A stretch of DNA of 64,000 nucleotides, taken from Gautieria morchelliformis. Its lineage: Eukaryota > Basidiomycota > Agaricomycetes > Gomphales > Gomphaceae. Positions 51,343-62,892 of the stretch are shown here, piece by piece. The notes under the pieces are model-generated. The model saw nothing but the letters and a program-made list of their open reading frames with translations. It was not told the origin of the DNA and searched no databases. The number at the start of each line of letters is the position of its first letter. The stretch's first letter is position 1. The position numbers were made by a program, and so were the translations under genes. The stretch covers positions 1-64,000 of the forward strand of contig WHVA01000288.1 in assembly GCA_015179125.1 (NCBI GenBank), in the 5' to 3' direction.

Positions 51343-53312
51343 TCAAAGTACAACCTTTCGTACTGTTAATGGCAACGAGCTTTTATGCGCACCCTTCACC
51401 CTCGGGCGAACGACAAAACTCAACAGCGGCTCGATCTCTTCCGCGGGCGAGAACACAAACTGGCGTACCAACGTCGCGAGGACAGCTTTCATCTCCAACA
51501 CGGAAAACCTGCGGCCGATGCATCCACGTGCACTAGATAGCCGGTGGCAAGTCAGTATCAGATTTAACGAGCTCTGCGTATAATGGAGACGCACCCAGTA
51601 CTGAAAACCAAAAGTTCCCTTCGCCAGTCCTTTCGCTTTTCTCCCGCTTCTTTTCTCTCAATATCCGCCCATCGACGTGGATTCCACGTATGTGCGTCCG
51701 GGCCCCAAACGTCCTCAGCAGTCTGCATCACATTCACGGGGAACAAGATAATGGTTCCGCGAGGAATGAATAGGTGTGCAGATCGATCGGGAGACAGGCC
51801 GCGTGACTGTTGGTAGGACGATTTTGGGGGAGGCGTAAGTGGTACAAGACTGTCCTGTGAAGCTTCACGGTGCACTTGGAGGACGACTGGGTGTATACGA
51901 AGCGTCTCATTGATGACCGCATCGAGGAAAGGAAGGCCGCTGTGTAGCTCGTCAAAGGTCGGTTCAGAGCCCAACGCGGATACTTCGTCCCGGAGCGCGT
52001 CTTGATGAGTCGGGTTCAAGGCAAGCTCGTGGAGTGCCCAGGCAATTACGGTGGCTGTAGTCTCATATCCGGCAAAAATCAACGTCATCATCTATGGGCG
52101 ATTTTGAGCGAATGCACCAGACAGTTGTGGGATGTATTTAATAACTTACCTCGGCTGCGATCTCTTGCTGACTTAGAGTATTCGCGGCACCGGGACGTTC
52201 TGCCCGAAGCAAAAGCTCCATGATACTCTTGCCCCCTGTATCCTGACTGTCCTGCCCAACCTGTTTCGTCTCTTCCCAAACTTGGTCAGTGATCTTGCCA
52301 AGCATCTGCCGGCTGCGGGCAAGTGCTTGCTGACGTTTGGAAGGTATCCTCAGAATTGCTGGGAACGCCCATAGGAATGCATGAACCAGGAAGGCGGAGA
52401 AAGAATGGGTACCACTGCTGTCAGTGAGCCCATCGAGTGTGCGCGCAAGTGGATGTTGAGCTTTGGAGGGATCAAGTGTCTGGAAATCGTACGCGAACCC
52501 TGCCAGTCCGATTGTGTCAAGTCTGGGGTGTTCTAATTAGCCGAGCCAGAGAATTATTCTAAAAATACGCACGATATGTGATTCGCCCATCTCTGAACAT
52601 CAATGACGGCATTGTCTCCAGATGCGGATTCAAGGATTGTATTCCACGCTTGAGCGGTCTTGTTTGCACTGTCAATGAATATAGGGGAAAGAGCACGCAG
52701 AGCTTCCTGACTATGAATATTGAAACAGTCAGCGATGCTCAAACGATACAGAAGCCTCACATACCTGAAACCTGGACTGAGAATCCTACGTTGGCGTAAA
52801 TGCGCCTCGCCCTCAGCCCAAATTAGGCCTTTACCAAGAAGAGTCAAGAAAAATTGGCGCTCTCCGTCAGGCTTGGGGAATTCATAACAATGCTGGTGGC
52901 CCAAAATATACTGTATTGCCGAGGGGTCAGCCAAGGATAGGAAACTCGACTGGATATATGCGCGTAAGTAAGATGAAGGATGGAGAGTTGACGCCAAACT
53001 TACGCCCAGGACTCCTTTAAACTTGACGATTCTTCCGAACCGGTCATACCATTCGAGATATTTCTGACCAGGGTCGGAATTATACATCTCCCACTCACTA
53101 CCCCATAGCCAGCTGGGAGGATTGGGACCAGGAACATCACGTAAGTGTAATACGGGAGGCTCCCCAGAATGGGAGCGAATTAAACGCCAACGAGAAAAGG
53201 CGGTGGATAAGCAGCGGAGTGCGTAGACGAGGGCGAAGCCAGTGAAGAGGTCTAAAACGCCTCGGATGGAAGGTGGAAGTTGGCTCAGAGCGGGGTGAAG
53301 GTGACTGAGCAT
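51343..53312 (-). CDS. Cytochrome P450 monooxygenase
   Basis: Six exons on the minus strand (53312-53004, 52949-52765, 52710-52573, 52522-52150, 52091-51595, 51532-51343) joined across GT..AG introns of 50-62 bases give 563 residues, usual for a fungal microsomal P450. An N-terminal membrane anchor is visible ('VLDLFTGFALVYALRCL'), then the Pro-rich hinge 'DVPGPNPPSWLWG'. Helix I has oxygen-activating 'FAGYETTA', helix K has 'INETLRIHP' (ExxR), then 'WNPRRW' and the haem-binding loop 'FSTGARGCIGRRF' with the Cys thiolate; the last intron splits this loop. All hallmark residues are intact. The substrate is unknown. The neighbouring lactonase faces the same way, but no wider metabolic cluster is visible. 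Confidence 0.92.
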
Positions 53313-54915
53313 TAGTAGTTAGGCTATATGTATTAAAAGGTAAAAGGATCGTATCCAGGAGCCCCAAGCGATGAGGGGTAGCGAAGAGGATGAAACTTGG
53401 CAGCGGTTGTCTGGTGGTTTATAACAGCAATAAAGGACACAGCAAGCACAGCACGAGCACCTGACAAGTGAAATATCCATCTCGTGACACCACTTGTGCC
53501 AGTTTTCCGGTAGCAGAGCAGATTGAGCAATGAGGGCCGGAGGATAACACTTAGACGCCCGGCGAATACCTCCGCTGGCGCAGAGAATCAGTGGCGGTAC
53601 TTGATATCTACTTGCACCACTCTCCATTCAATGGTCGGCACGTCATTACCCATGGCAAAAGGGCGATTGAACACGAGGTCAGAAGAGGAACTTGAACCCT
53701 TCCTCAATCAGAACATCGCTAACGCCCGGCGCAAGGGCAGCCGTTGACTCACCCGAGTCCAACGCTGATCAAGCCCAAGTACAGCATCAGTGATAGTTCA
53801 GTGATACCGAAATGTGTCGGCGGGAATCACGGGTGTTTCCTTTTATCACACAATCTGTCCTTATAATCTCTCAAAGCGGAACGCATGAAGGGGGGCGCCG
53901 TTTCTAGACCTCATCGGCGCACCACGTTCCTCCAGGTAAGCTCTTCTTTTTGCCTCGCCGTATGTTCACGTGCGGTAGAATCAGTTGGTAAGCGTGGGCA
54001 CCTAGCTGGCACAGCTCGCCCACTTCTCGACAACGTCACTCGGTCGTCGGGTACATCCAACCCGGGCTACACGCTTGCACAGGCTTCATCTAAACACCGT
54101 GACCCGACTCTTTCGGGCACCCTGTGTGTGTTGGCCACGTGTCCACAATTCTATGTGATCTGCAGAGCGTCTTTCAGATCGATACTGTCCACCGAGAGTC
54201 TCGGTGGACAGTATCAATCTGAATGACATGGCAGAAACTGGGCGACGTTCCACGAAGCTCTCCGCGGACTCGTTCCTTTCGCGGCTACCATCTTGACCTG
54301 GTCCTCGAATGAAGTTTTGCGACACTCAAATGAGTAACACTTTACCCATATCGGACAAACGATGAACAGCCTTTCAATCCAGGTTGAGCGTCTGGGTGAC
54401 CCTTCGCTCACAGCGCATCAGGATCACCTATGCAGTTAGCGCCTTGTGGTGCTCGCGGTGTAGTTCCAGCGTCCTTATTTGTTTAGGCTCTGCCATTCCA
54501 ACGTTATTGTCTATTACCGGGGCTTATTCTGGTATCGCACTCAGGTACTCTGCGTCGCCGGGGCCCGGCCGTCGTTGCTGCAATGGTCAAGGCACATGCC
54601 AGTGGTGGGCCCCTTCGGCGACTTTACTAGCCTTCAATGCAAACCAACAGGTTCGAACTGTCAAGAGGTACCCGAATTCACGATACGCGACCTTCGTCCC
54701 CATCTCGAGCGCCCCTCAAGATGCTCCTTCTGTATCGACAGCGCTTAACAGCAAACAGCCTTATCTAAGCTTCTACCCGATAGCGACTGATCCGCAAGTC
54801 GCATATTCCAGTAGGTACATACACATGAACGCCTAATCTACCTGTGGAGGGATATACTCATAATACAATTTCCACGTCCATGGTACAAGCAGTCTCTTCT
54901 GCACTATGCTTGCGT
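53313..54915. other. Intergenic between P450 and lactonase; contains a 51-bp palindrome
   Basis: No supported gene; short frames here mirror each other because of the palindrome at 54173-54223. The P450 promoter should lie in 53313-53800. Confidence 0.4.
54173..54223. repeat. 51-bp near-perfect palindrome
   Basis: Arms 54173-54197 and 54199-54223 pair around one central base with a single mismatch. The left arm begins ttcagatcgatactgtccac and the inner part is 'accgaga g tctcggt'. Confidence 0.9.
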
Positions 54916-56102
54916 CTATGCTGTCGACAACCAGTAAAAGCCGGTGGGTCTCTCCACATCTTTGAGATACGCGATTTCTTTGAGGTCTTTACCCCCGTCC
55001 ACTCTTTCGAACATCTTCACGCCACCTCCGAAAGTGCCGCCGGCAATGAGGTATCGTCCCTCCTCATCAAGGGCGATGCCACGCAAGTGATTCAGGCCAG
55101 TACGAATCTCCCTGACAAGTTTAATCGAGCCCGCACCCCCCATTTCAAAGATCGACAAGATGTCCCCTTCGGGGCTAGGGTCGTTCCGGTTTGTGACATA
55201 TAAATATGGCGTAGGATATGCAGATGAGACCGTGGCGCTCAATATTTCCGCGCTGAGGGGGGGAGGGTCAATATCGGCGGGGTTGTTGGGGGGATCTGAA
55301 AGAGTGGTAGCCACGTCAAGTGCGACAGGCTGCTCAGGCAGGGGCGGGAGAATGTGTGACGTGAGCGTGTTCGACAGTTCTAAGAGAGTGTACAGAGTTT
55401 CGCCTAGGGAAATGTATTCAAATGGTGATAGCTGCCTCTAATACGTCGCGTACTTACCAAGGATCACTCCGTGCCTCGGCCCCCCGCCAGGCTGCATATT
55501 CACTTGACCCTTCACGACCCATTTGGACCCATCCTTTTCTAGCCTCCACAGTTTATCGGCACCGAGATCAGGAATAAGGACCTCCTTGCCATTAGGGTTG
55601 ACTAGAACCTGGTGTGGATGCGAAGCTTCTTGGCGCGATATGATGGGACCTGATCCCGTGAACGATATAACTTGAGAGGGCTTTGACGGGAGATACGGAG
55701 GCGAGGACGAGAGAGGGAGGATTCCCACGTTGCCTCCTGCATACTGTGAACAAATCAAGATATCGTGTTCAGAGATACTCGACAAGGACTCACGTTCGCT
55801 GCAATCAAATCGTCTCCAGATACAACTAAGTGGCACGGATCGGCACCACCGCTGCTCGCTTCAGCTATAACCTTGCCTTGGCCGGTGTTCAGGTCGAATC
55901 TCAAAGCCTTGACCATGCCATCTGCCTGCTCGTGCGCAGTGAACACCACAGACGTATCACTCGAGTGCGGAGCAATCCAGGACGGGTGGTGCCCTACTTC
56001 CAGAGACGAAACCACGGACAATGAAGGCGGCGACACTGCAGTGTCAAAAGATAGAGTGGTTACATTGGAGGTGTAGGACGCTACCAGGATCTTGCGAGGC
56101 AT
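54916..56102 (-). CDS. Seven-bladed beta-propeller lactonase / muconate cyclase family protein
   Basis: Three exons (56102-55794, 55743-55458, 55403-54916) joined in frame across introns of 50 and 54 bases give 360 residues, normal for the family. Repeated propeller motifs: 'VGHHPSWIAPHSSDTSVVFT', 'GGADPCHLVVSGDDLIAAN', 'SHPHQVLVNPNGKEVLIPDL' with 'GADKLWRL', 'GGGPRHGVIL', 'PYLYVTNRNDP' and 'GLNHLRGIALDEEGRYLIAG'. This pattern is the 6-phosphogluconolactonase-like family (lactonase, PF10282 type), which in fungi also includes 3-carboxy-cis,cis-muconate cyclase of aromatic degradation. The sequence alone does not decide between them. No signal peptide, so cytosolic. Confidence 0.87.
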
Positions 56103-57800
56103 GGCTGCTGCAATTTCGCATACTCTCTCGAGGACCCATCACGGTCCGTGCACCGAAGGCTTCCTATTTTGGACGTAAAGTTCCGAAGTCTCTCCGAAGT
56201 CTGCGCGTACGCAAATATGCGTGAACGCGGTTTTGCGGATCAATTTGTATTCGACTTTCCTATTGGTCTTTCGTGGGACCCCGAGTCTCTCCGCAGCATG
56301 GATCACGCGCTGGCTCCCTTACAGTAACGCTAGATTGACAGGCGCTGTAGTACAAAACACGGTATGAAATCGAAAAGCGAGTTTGTGGGATACCACGGCG
56401 TGCGGGAGGGCTCTTCAGCAGGTACCTCTTCTACAGTTCCCAGGAAACTGGAGAAGTGCTACCGGCTGAAGCGGCGCAAAGGGCTTAGAGCAGGGTGGTA
56501 AAGGGAATCGGCGCCAGCGAGGCCGCCGCGCGGGAAAAACTTTATCGGCTGACGGACGTGTGTAAATGCAAGTAATCCAAGAAAAGAAAAGAGCAGGTAG
56601 GGTAAGATAGAAGTATGCGAGGGGGTACCCGATGACGACACGAGGCGTTAAAACACCATAGGGGAAAAGGCATTCGTGCCGCAGAGAGAGGGGGTGGGGA
56701 GACGATGACGACGGAGAACGACGGAACAAGCTAAGCTGTGGAAAGTCAGTGTGCGCGGAGCATGCGAGCAGCGATAAAGTACCTGTGCGAAGGTAACGGC
56801 GCAACGCAAGCGAGCGAGGGAAGGCGCGCTGGCGCGAAAACAGATAAAGCAAGTATGACCCCCAGGCTATTTCGGAGGCAAACATTGCATCCGGGACCAG
56901 CTTGAAAGCCGCAGGCTTCATGCAGAGAGGCCCGCATTGGCGGATGGATGGGCCATGGGTGAAGGGGAAGGACAAGAGAAGACGCGATTTCTCTCGGGCA
57001 TCGAAATGATCCCAAACAATTCTTTGTCAGCTAAGTATGTTTGCATTGTTTGGCAAGGTTGACTAAGCAGAGTTTGCGGGCAGTTTGCAAGTGTGGTTGT
57101 GTTTGAAAAGCAGTGGGTGATATATTGCAGACCGAAGGCTTGCCCATAGGTTGCAAGCAGAGGGTGCATTTAACACAAGCAGAAAAACTTGAAATTTATG
57201 GAGAGATTATTGCGGCCTGAGCGCAGTCTAGTCACTACCTGAAGGGCAAGCCGCAGGAGGGGGCCAAACAGGCAAACAAACCTCTGGCTGTGTACATGTA
57301 AACTAGAGAGAACCTACCCCTGAACATATACTTGGTTATGACTGGTCATCCCATCCACTAAGATATTTTGAAGTCCTCTCTAACCCTCTTACATTTTTTG
57401 ACCCGTCTTCAAAATCCAACACCTTTCGAAACTCCCCGGCCTGATCAACTGGTGAGCATATCACACAAATTTCCATAACTAATCAAGAACTATTATGTCG
57501 ACTCGAACCGGCCGAACATACCAATGAGCAATGCGCTGCCAGCACGGATGCGGTATGTACACTCAATACTACTCATGGTGAACGCCTAACAGCATTCCAT
57601 GAGGCACTGAGTAGATGACAAGGGGACGAATGGGGTACAATGCACCTGCCATCCCAAGCATCGCTACAAGTGACCACCTGCGAGGGATCGATACCCTCAG
57701 TGGACACCTCCAACAAGGTTAGAGCAGAGGAGATACCACTTCTGCCTTCCATCTCAGATGTGCTCTCTAGTACTGCACACGTCGAAGCTCCCTCGGACCT
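56103..57800. other. Intergenic, no supported gene
   Basis: A 186-codon minus-strand frame (56415-56975) contains one hydrophobic stretch ('LAYFYLTLPALFFSWITCIY') but no recognised family or start context; it could be a small membrane protein or chance. The remainder has no recognisable content. Confidence 0.3.
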
Positions 57801-57989
57801 TTAAAGGGCCAAGGTGGAAGCTGTAAATGTTCCTGGGAGTGCTGAGCGCAACCCGGTGGAAGCAGCAGTCAGCAATAATGCTGACGTTGTCCCTCCCAAT
57901 GACAAGGCGAGAGCCCCTGTCAAGTGGGAGGATTTTGATGGCTCTGAACACCCGTACAGTCACCTACCGACTGGTTGAGGAGGAACTGA

Positions 57990-59720
57990 GCCTAAGAACA
58001 ACTCGATGCAGTCAATGTGTACTAGTCGTGAACTCCACGAACGTGATGCAGCTTCACATAGTTCTTACATGGAATTCATGATGAACATACTGTATGGTCT
58101 AGATGATGACATACAGAATGAATTATATGCTCGAGCTGAGAGATACAAAAACCTTAAACGTACAACGGACTTAGACTCCAACACTACATGTAGCATAGTC
58201 TCTTCCTACACGCCTTCTCAGCTGTCCTATGCCATGGGCACACCACCCGTAGCAGAATCCTCCCATATGAGAGACATACATCAGACAGGAAGTAGTGTCG
58301 CCTCCTCTGAGATAATCGATGAGCACATTGATAAGCACGGATCTGTAGAGAAATCTTAAATCTCGCTGCAGTCAATCAAAAGCATAACCTTGAATGACAC
58401 CAGCTCGACAGATGAATCCACTGCGAGCACTGAAGTACCCCATAATTGTACCAGATCGTCCGAACTGCCGGACATCATTATGTTGTGAGGCATAACACCA
58501 GGTGGGAATGTTATGAAGCCCAGCATCCTGCGTGAGATGCACAAGGCAGCGGATCAAGCTCCTCCCATGAGCTACTTTGTGAGGAACATCGCCCCTGCTG
58601 GACAACCAGACCCAGACGGATCTGACTTGTCTGACTCAAGCTCATCCGGTAGTGGCACAAAAACATTCCACGCTGCCAAGCGTCCTGAAAAGAAGAATGA
58701 CGACCATGAGCAGCGGAGGTAGGACACGGTGACTAGAGTCAAGATTGATACACCCACTGCTTATGATGGCACACCAGACTTCGATGCCCTCAAGCATTGG
58801 TCATATGCCATAAATGTGTGGTTTGAGATTACTAGCTTCCCCAAGAAGCACTGTGTCAAACAGGTGCTTGCTTTCATGTCAGGAAAGGCACAGCAGTATT
58901 TCATGGCATTTGTCACACCAGATATTAAGAACTGGACGGTCGAATCTGTGGGACATGGTCTATTCAACTACTGCTTTCCTCCTGCTTTTAGAAGGCAGAT
59001 GAGGACACGTTTCAATGAACTCATGCAAGGGAAACACACCATAAAGGAATACCTTCGCCTGCTGTGATCAATGGCAGCACGACTGCCTGACATCACCGAG
59101 TTCCAGCTGATACGGCAGTTCTGGGACGGTGTACAGTCATACTTACGCCTGAAATGGACTGAGAACGGATTTACCTCCGAGTTCTCCACACTAGATGACC
59201 TGGAACTGTCAGCAGAGCGATATGAGAATGCGGAAAGCTTATGACTGTACCAATTATGTTGGGGTGGCAAGGATGTGCAAGCATCCACAACAACGCACGC
59301 AGACTGCCCGACAGTGACAGAGAGCGTGCGCTTGAGTCAGAGGACGAACAGAACTGCAAATAAGCAAGCACTCACTGTCTGGAGCAACCACTGGCGTGGC
59401 TTCAAACCATCAGCAACCACTGACAGCACGTGTCCCTCTTCTGCATTTACACAGCCAAAACTTCATGCTCCTCGAGCTGCCATGACAGTACCTTATGTAC
59501 AATGCCCTCAGATGACGCCAGAAAAACGCAACGAACTATGAGCAATAATCAATGCTTCATTTGTGAGCAAAAGGGACACTTATCTCAAGCTTGTCCTTGC
59601 CGTTACACAGTAAGGCCCCCTGGCATCCAAGCAGCAACCGTGAACTTCACGAAGCTGCAAGAAGCCTCCGATACAGCCCATAATCAAATGGAGCTAGCAG
59701 GCTACAGCTGAACTGCATGG
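57990..59720 (+). pseudogene. gypsy J gag with zinc knuckle
   Basis: N-terminal acidic part (58006-58359, 'YGLDDDIQNELYARAERYKN'). Gag core from ATG 58729 ('KIDTPTAYDGTPDFDALKHW', 'FNELMQGKHTIKEYLRL'), interrupted by UGA at ~59066 and continuing 'SMAARLPDITEFQLIRQFWD'. The CCHC knuckle is 'CFICEQKGHLSQAC' near 59560. Several frame changes. Confidence 0.75.
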
Positions 59721-59745
59721 ACCTGGACTTACCAACGGACAGCGT

Positions 59746-60240
59746 ATGTCAGGGGACACCCTGTTTTCCATTTCCAGTTCCGACACCACACCCAGTTCCA
59801 ACTCCATTTCTGACTCCGCTTCCGGTTCCGATTCCATCTCCGGTTCCGCTTTCGGAAAGGATTCTGCTTCTGGCAGAACTTCCACCACTTCTGTTCACTT
59901 TGCCAATTCCACTCCAATTTCAGACTTCTGCTCTCGGAACAGTGTTGGAAGTCAAGCGACTCGCGTAATAGGTGGCATCAAGGGTTGCTCAAGGGTCAGG
60001 GAGGTCAGGGGGATGCAGGGTTGATGGCGGGTGCCAAGTGTTGTCCCTGGCTGCGCAGCGTAGTATAATACGGGCTCGCTGACATTGGGGGTCCTTAGAA
60101 TTTTCTCTTCAGATTTCCCCTTGTCAGGTGAGAATCCCCTCTCTTGTATACTCTGTTCATTTATGTATACTTCGGATTTCCCCTTGTCAGTTGTGTGGTA
60201 GTGTGATCTCCACAGCCAGCTAGGGTTGCCCTTACAGTGT
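59746..60240. repeat. TTCC-rich inserted block
   Basis: Between gag and protease of element J. 59760-59940 is dominated by TTCCG/TTCCA words on the plus strand, the complement of the CGGAA signature of chromovirus G. The phrase 'gatttccccttgtcag' occurs twice (near 60112 and 60176), and the block ends ...cccttaca. Possibly a degenerate LTR of a G-like element; termini not established. Confidence 0.35.
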
Positions 60241-60675
60241 GGCTGCTACCGGCACCACTGATAGCAGCAATTTTCTGCCTGAGATCACCTTTGAGAACGC
60301 AGTAGATGAGTCAGATACCGATTCTGAAGAAGAATTCTTACAGTCGGTCTGCACGAATGATTGCACAATGTTTCTATGATGACCTTTGCTTGGGAATTTC
60401 TAATGCCATGCCGCATGATGGCATAGAAAACCCTGATGAACATGACTGGCCAAGGAGATATAATGCAATCCCACTGACAGATGACGTTGATGAGAAATCA
60501 GTACTGATCATTGATAGATTCTTGAGATGGACATACTGAATTCAAATTGGTCACATATTCAAACCTGAATTTTATTATGTACAGTGGATGCATCATCATA
60601 ATAGCACCACTTACCCAGAAATGTTCCCCGATTCATTAGACCTACTCTGGTTGGAACGAGCTGACGATCAGTGCA

Positions 60676-61284
60676 ATGAACCAGAAGAAATGGCCAGGAA
60701 GGCTTGGATGGGCCTCACTAATCCTGGCAAAGACATTGCCCATGCGTCAGAAGAAAACACAAAACGCATGGGCTGAACAATGCGAGTCACCAGGATACGA
60801 CTTGCCATCATCCCTTGCCCGCCTATCTTGTGATGCGGTAGGCATGTCTGTAACTAAAAAGAAATGGGCTCACCAGAAGCCAGAGACAGAAGTCTACCCA
60901 GATAACATGCATACCTTAGAGTGTAATGCATCAAAACCTAAGGACTTTCAGCGGCTAGTACCAAAGTCAATTATAGTAGAGTGCAACATATCTGGCAAAG
61001 CAGTCCGGGCCCTGCTTGACAGTGGATCCCTGTCCGACTTCATCTCTACAACAGTCGTAGATCAACTCAGGCTGCCCATGCAACATCTGGCAAAGCTGAT
61101 CCCATGCCAAATGGTTGCTTTGGGGTCTAGAACTATGATTACAAGTTGTGTAGAAGCTGAATTCACCTACCAGAGCATTCATGAACACTGTCAATTCAAC
61201 GTGATCAACCTAGAAAATCATGACACCATTCTAGGCACCCCTTTCTTGTGGCAACACAAGATCCTCCAAGGTGGTGATAGGTAG
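60676..61284 (+). pseudogene. gypsy J aspartic protease
   Basis: 'VECNISGKAVRALLDSGSLS' with an intact D-S-G, 'FISTTVVDQLRLPMQHLAK', and the C-terminal motif 'HDTILGTPFLWQHKI'. It is preceded by a linker in other frames (60306-60776). No start of its own is expected. Confidence 0.75.
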
Positions 61285-61489
61285 CGATGTGGCTGCTCCC
61301 ATAAATGGTGTGGATGTCGCTAAAATTTCATCTATGGCTGCAGACTTTGTAGAAGATGAGATAGAAAAGCTGCGTGAGCAGCTCAGGCAAGAAGCGGCTG
61401 ATCTCTGCACCCCTGCAGAAGACACACTGCTCCCACTGCTACAAGCAATTAATCATAAGATTCATATCATAGATGAATCAAAAATTTAG

Positions 61490-61745
61490 TCGTACCAGCC
61501 GTCCAAATGCCCTGAAGCCATGAAGGATCTATGGCATGCGAAACAAGATCAGTATCTAAAGACTGGACGTTGGCAATACTGTGTTGGCCACAATGCTATA
61601 CCTATGATGATGGTTAGCAAGAAGCCTGCTGCTGATGGTACTCCACACCTACATACTGTCTTCGATGAGTGTGAACACAATGCGAACATAAAGAAAATGG
61701 CAAGTCCTATCCCAGATCAACAGAACATACTAGGACATGTCATAG
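61490..61745 (+). pseudogene. gypsy J RT N-terminus only (catalytic core deleted)
   Basis: 'YQPSKCPEAMKDLWHAKQDQ', 'AIPMMMVSKKPAADGTPHLH' and 'ASPIPDQQNILGHVIDH' correspond to the fingers of gypsy RT. The sequence then jumps directly to 'QIANWKTPTNKALLAQ', which normally lies after the palm and thumb. The YxDD region is absent, so about 350-400 bases appear deleted at ~61745. Confidence 0.75.
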
Positions 61746-62844
61746 ACCACAAGGTAGACCAGATTGCAAACTGGAAGACACCCACAAACAAAGCACTTCT
61801 AGCGCAATTGTGGGCATCCCTGGTTACCTTTCAGATAACTGCCCTGGATTGCGGCTCAGCAGCTCTGTGCTGAGTACACTCACCGGAGCGGCTAGGGTTT
61901 GGAGGTGGGGCCCTACAGAACAACGAGCCTTTGAAGATATCCAATATTCCATACAAAAGTACCGGGACCTACATCGTTTACTGATCCACTACAAAGCCAA
62001 TCTTGTCGAGAACCCTGTAAGTCTGACTATAGAAGCAAGTCAGACTGGGGGAGGAGGTGTAGTGACACAAGGCAAACCTCCAAATGTCAATAACATCACG
62101 TTCTGGTCAGGAAAATTCAATTCAGTGCAGCAAAATTACCCTGTACATGAAAGGGAATTACTTGCAATGGTTGAATCTCTCAAACACTACAGATATCTGC
62201 TGCTAGGCATCCACTTCAATATCTACACAGACAACAAGCTGATCGAATTCCTCATGAAGCAGAAAAACCTATCAGCCCGCCAACAACACTGGATAGACCT
62301 GCTAAGTGACTTTACCTTCAAGATCAAATATATCCCGGGCCCTACAAATGTATTTGCAGACACGTTGTCACACATCTACAGCAATGAGAACTTGGGAATA
62401 GTCAGGGCTGACTCAGAATATATCCATGATGATGACGCACCTGAGATCCCTACTTCGCTGCAAAGCCTTTCTCATCCTCTCATCATGGGAGTCGAGGCAA
62501 AGGGTGAGGTAGACCTGCAAATCGCAGCACTGACTAGAGCAGAACGTGCCAAGAACGGCCCGCGAGCCTCTAACCAGGCTCCAGACGATGAACCGGTAAG
62601 GGCAAGCACATGCGCAAGAAATGCATGCACTGCCCGCCCGGATGACCACTCTGCCAGAGGGGTCGCTGTCCTGCCTATCAACGAAGAAGCCCGCACAGCA
62701 CTGTTAAAGGTACGACAAAATAATAAGAAAGAATCAAAGAAAGCTGCAAAGACGTCACCTCAGCAAGTGTCCCACAAGAGGGGTCCTGAGCCACCCTGCA
62801 CAGTAGTAAAAAATCGAGCCACTCGCACCACAGTAGATGACTGA
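61746..62844 (+). pseudogene. gypsy J RNase H and linker
   Basis: After a frame change near 61810: 'VWRWGPTEQRAFEDIQYSI', 'LTIEASQTGGGGVVTQ' (first Asp position changed to Glu), 'YPVHERELLAMVESLKHYRY', 'IYTDNKLIEFL' and 'TFKIKYIPGPTNVFADTLSH'. A long charged linker follows to a stop at 62842. Confidence 0.78.
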
Positions 62845-62892
62845 GATGCAACGAGTCCTCCAAATGAGGACATTGATGAACCTCTACCGGAT

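Noticed and set aside
54086-54325. Mirror-image short proteins on both strands near 54.2 kb
   Set aside because: Produced by the 51-bp palindrome; not genes.
56415-56975. 186-codon minus frame with one hydrophobic stretch
   Set aside because: No conserved motif or supporting start; kept only as a note in the intergenic entry.
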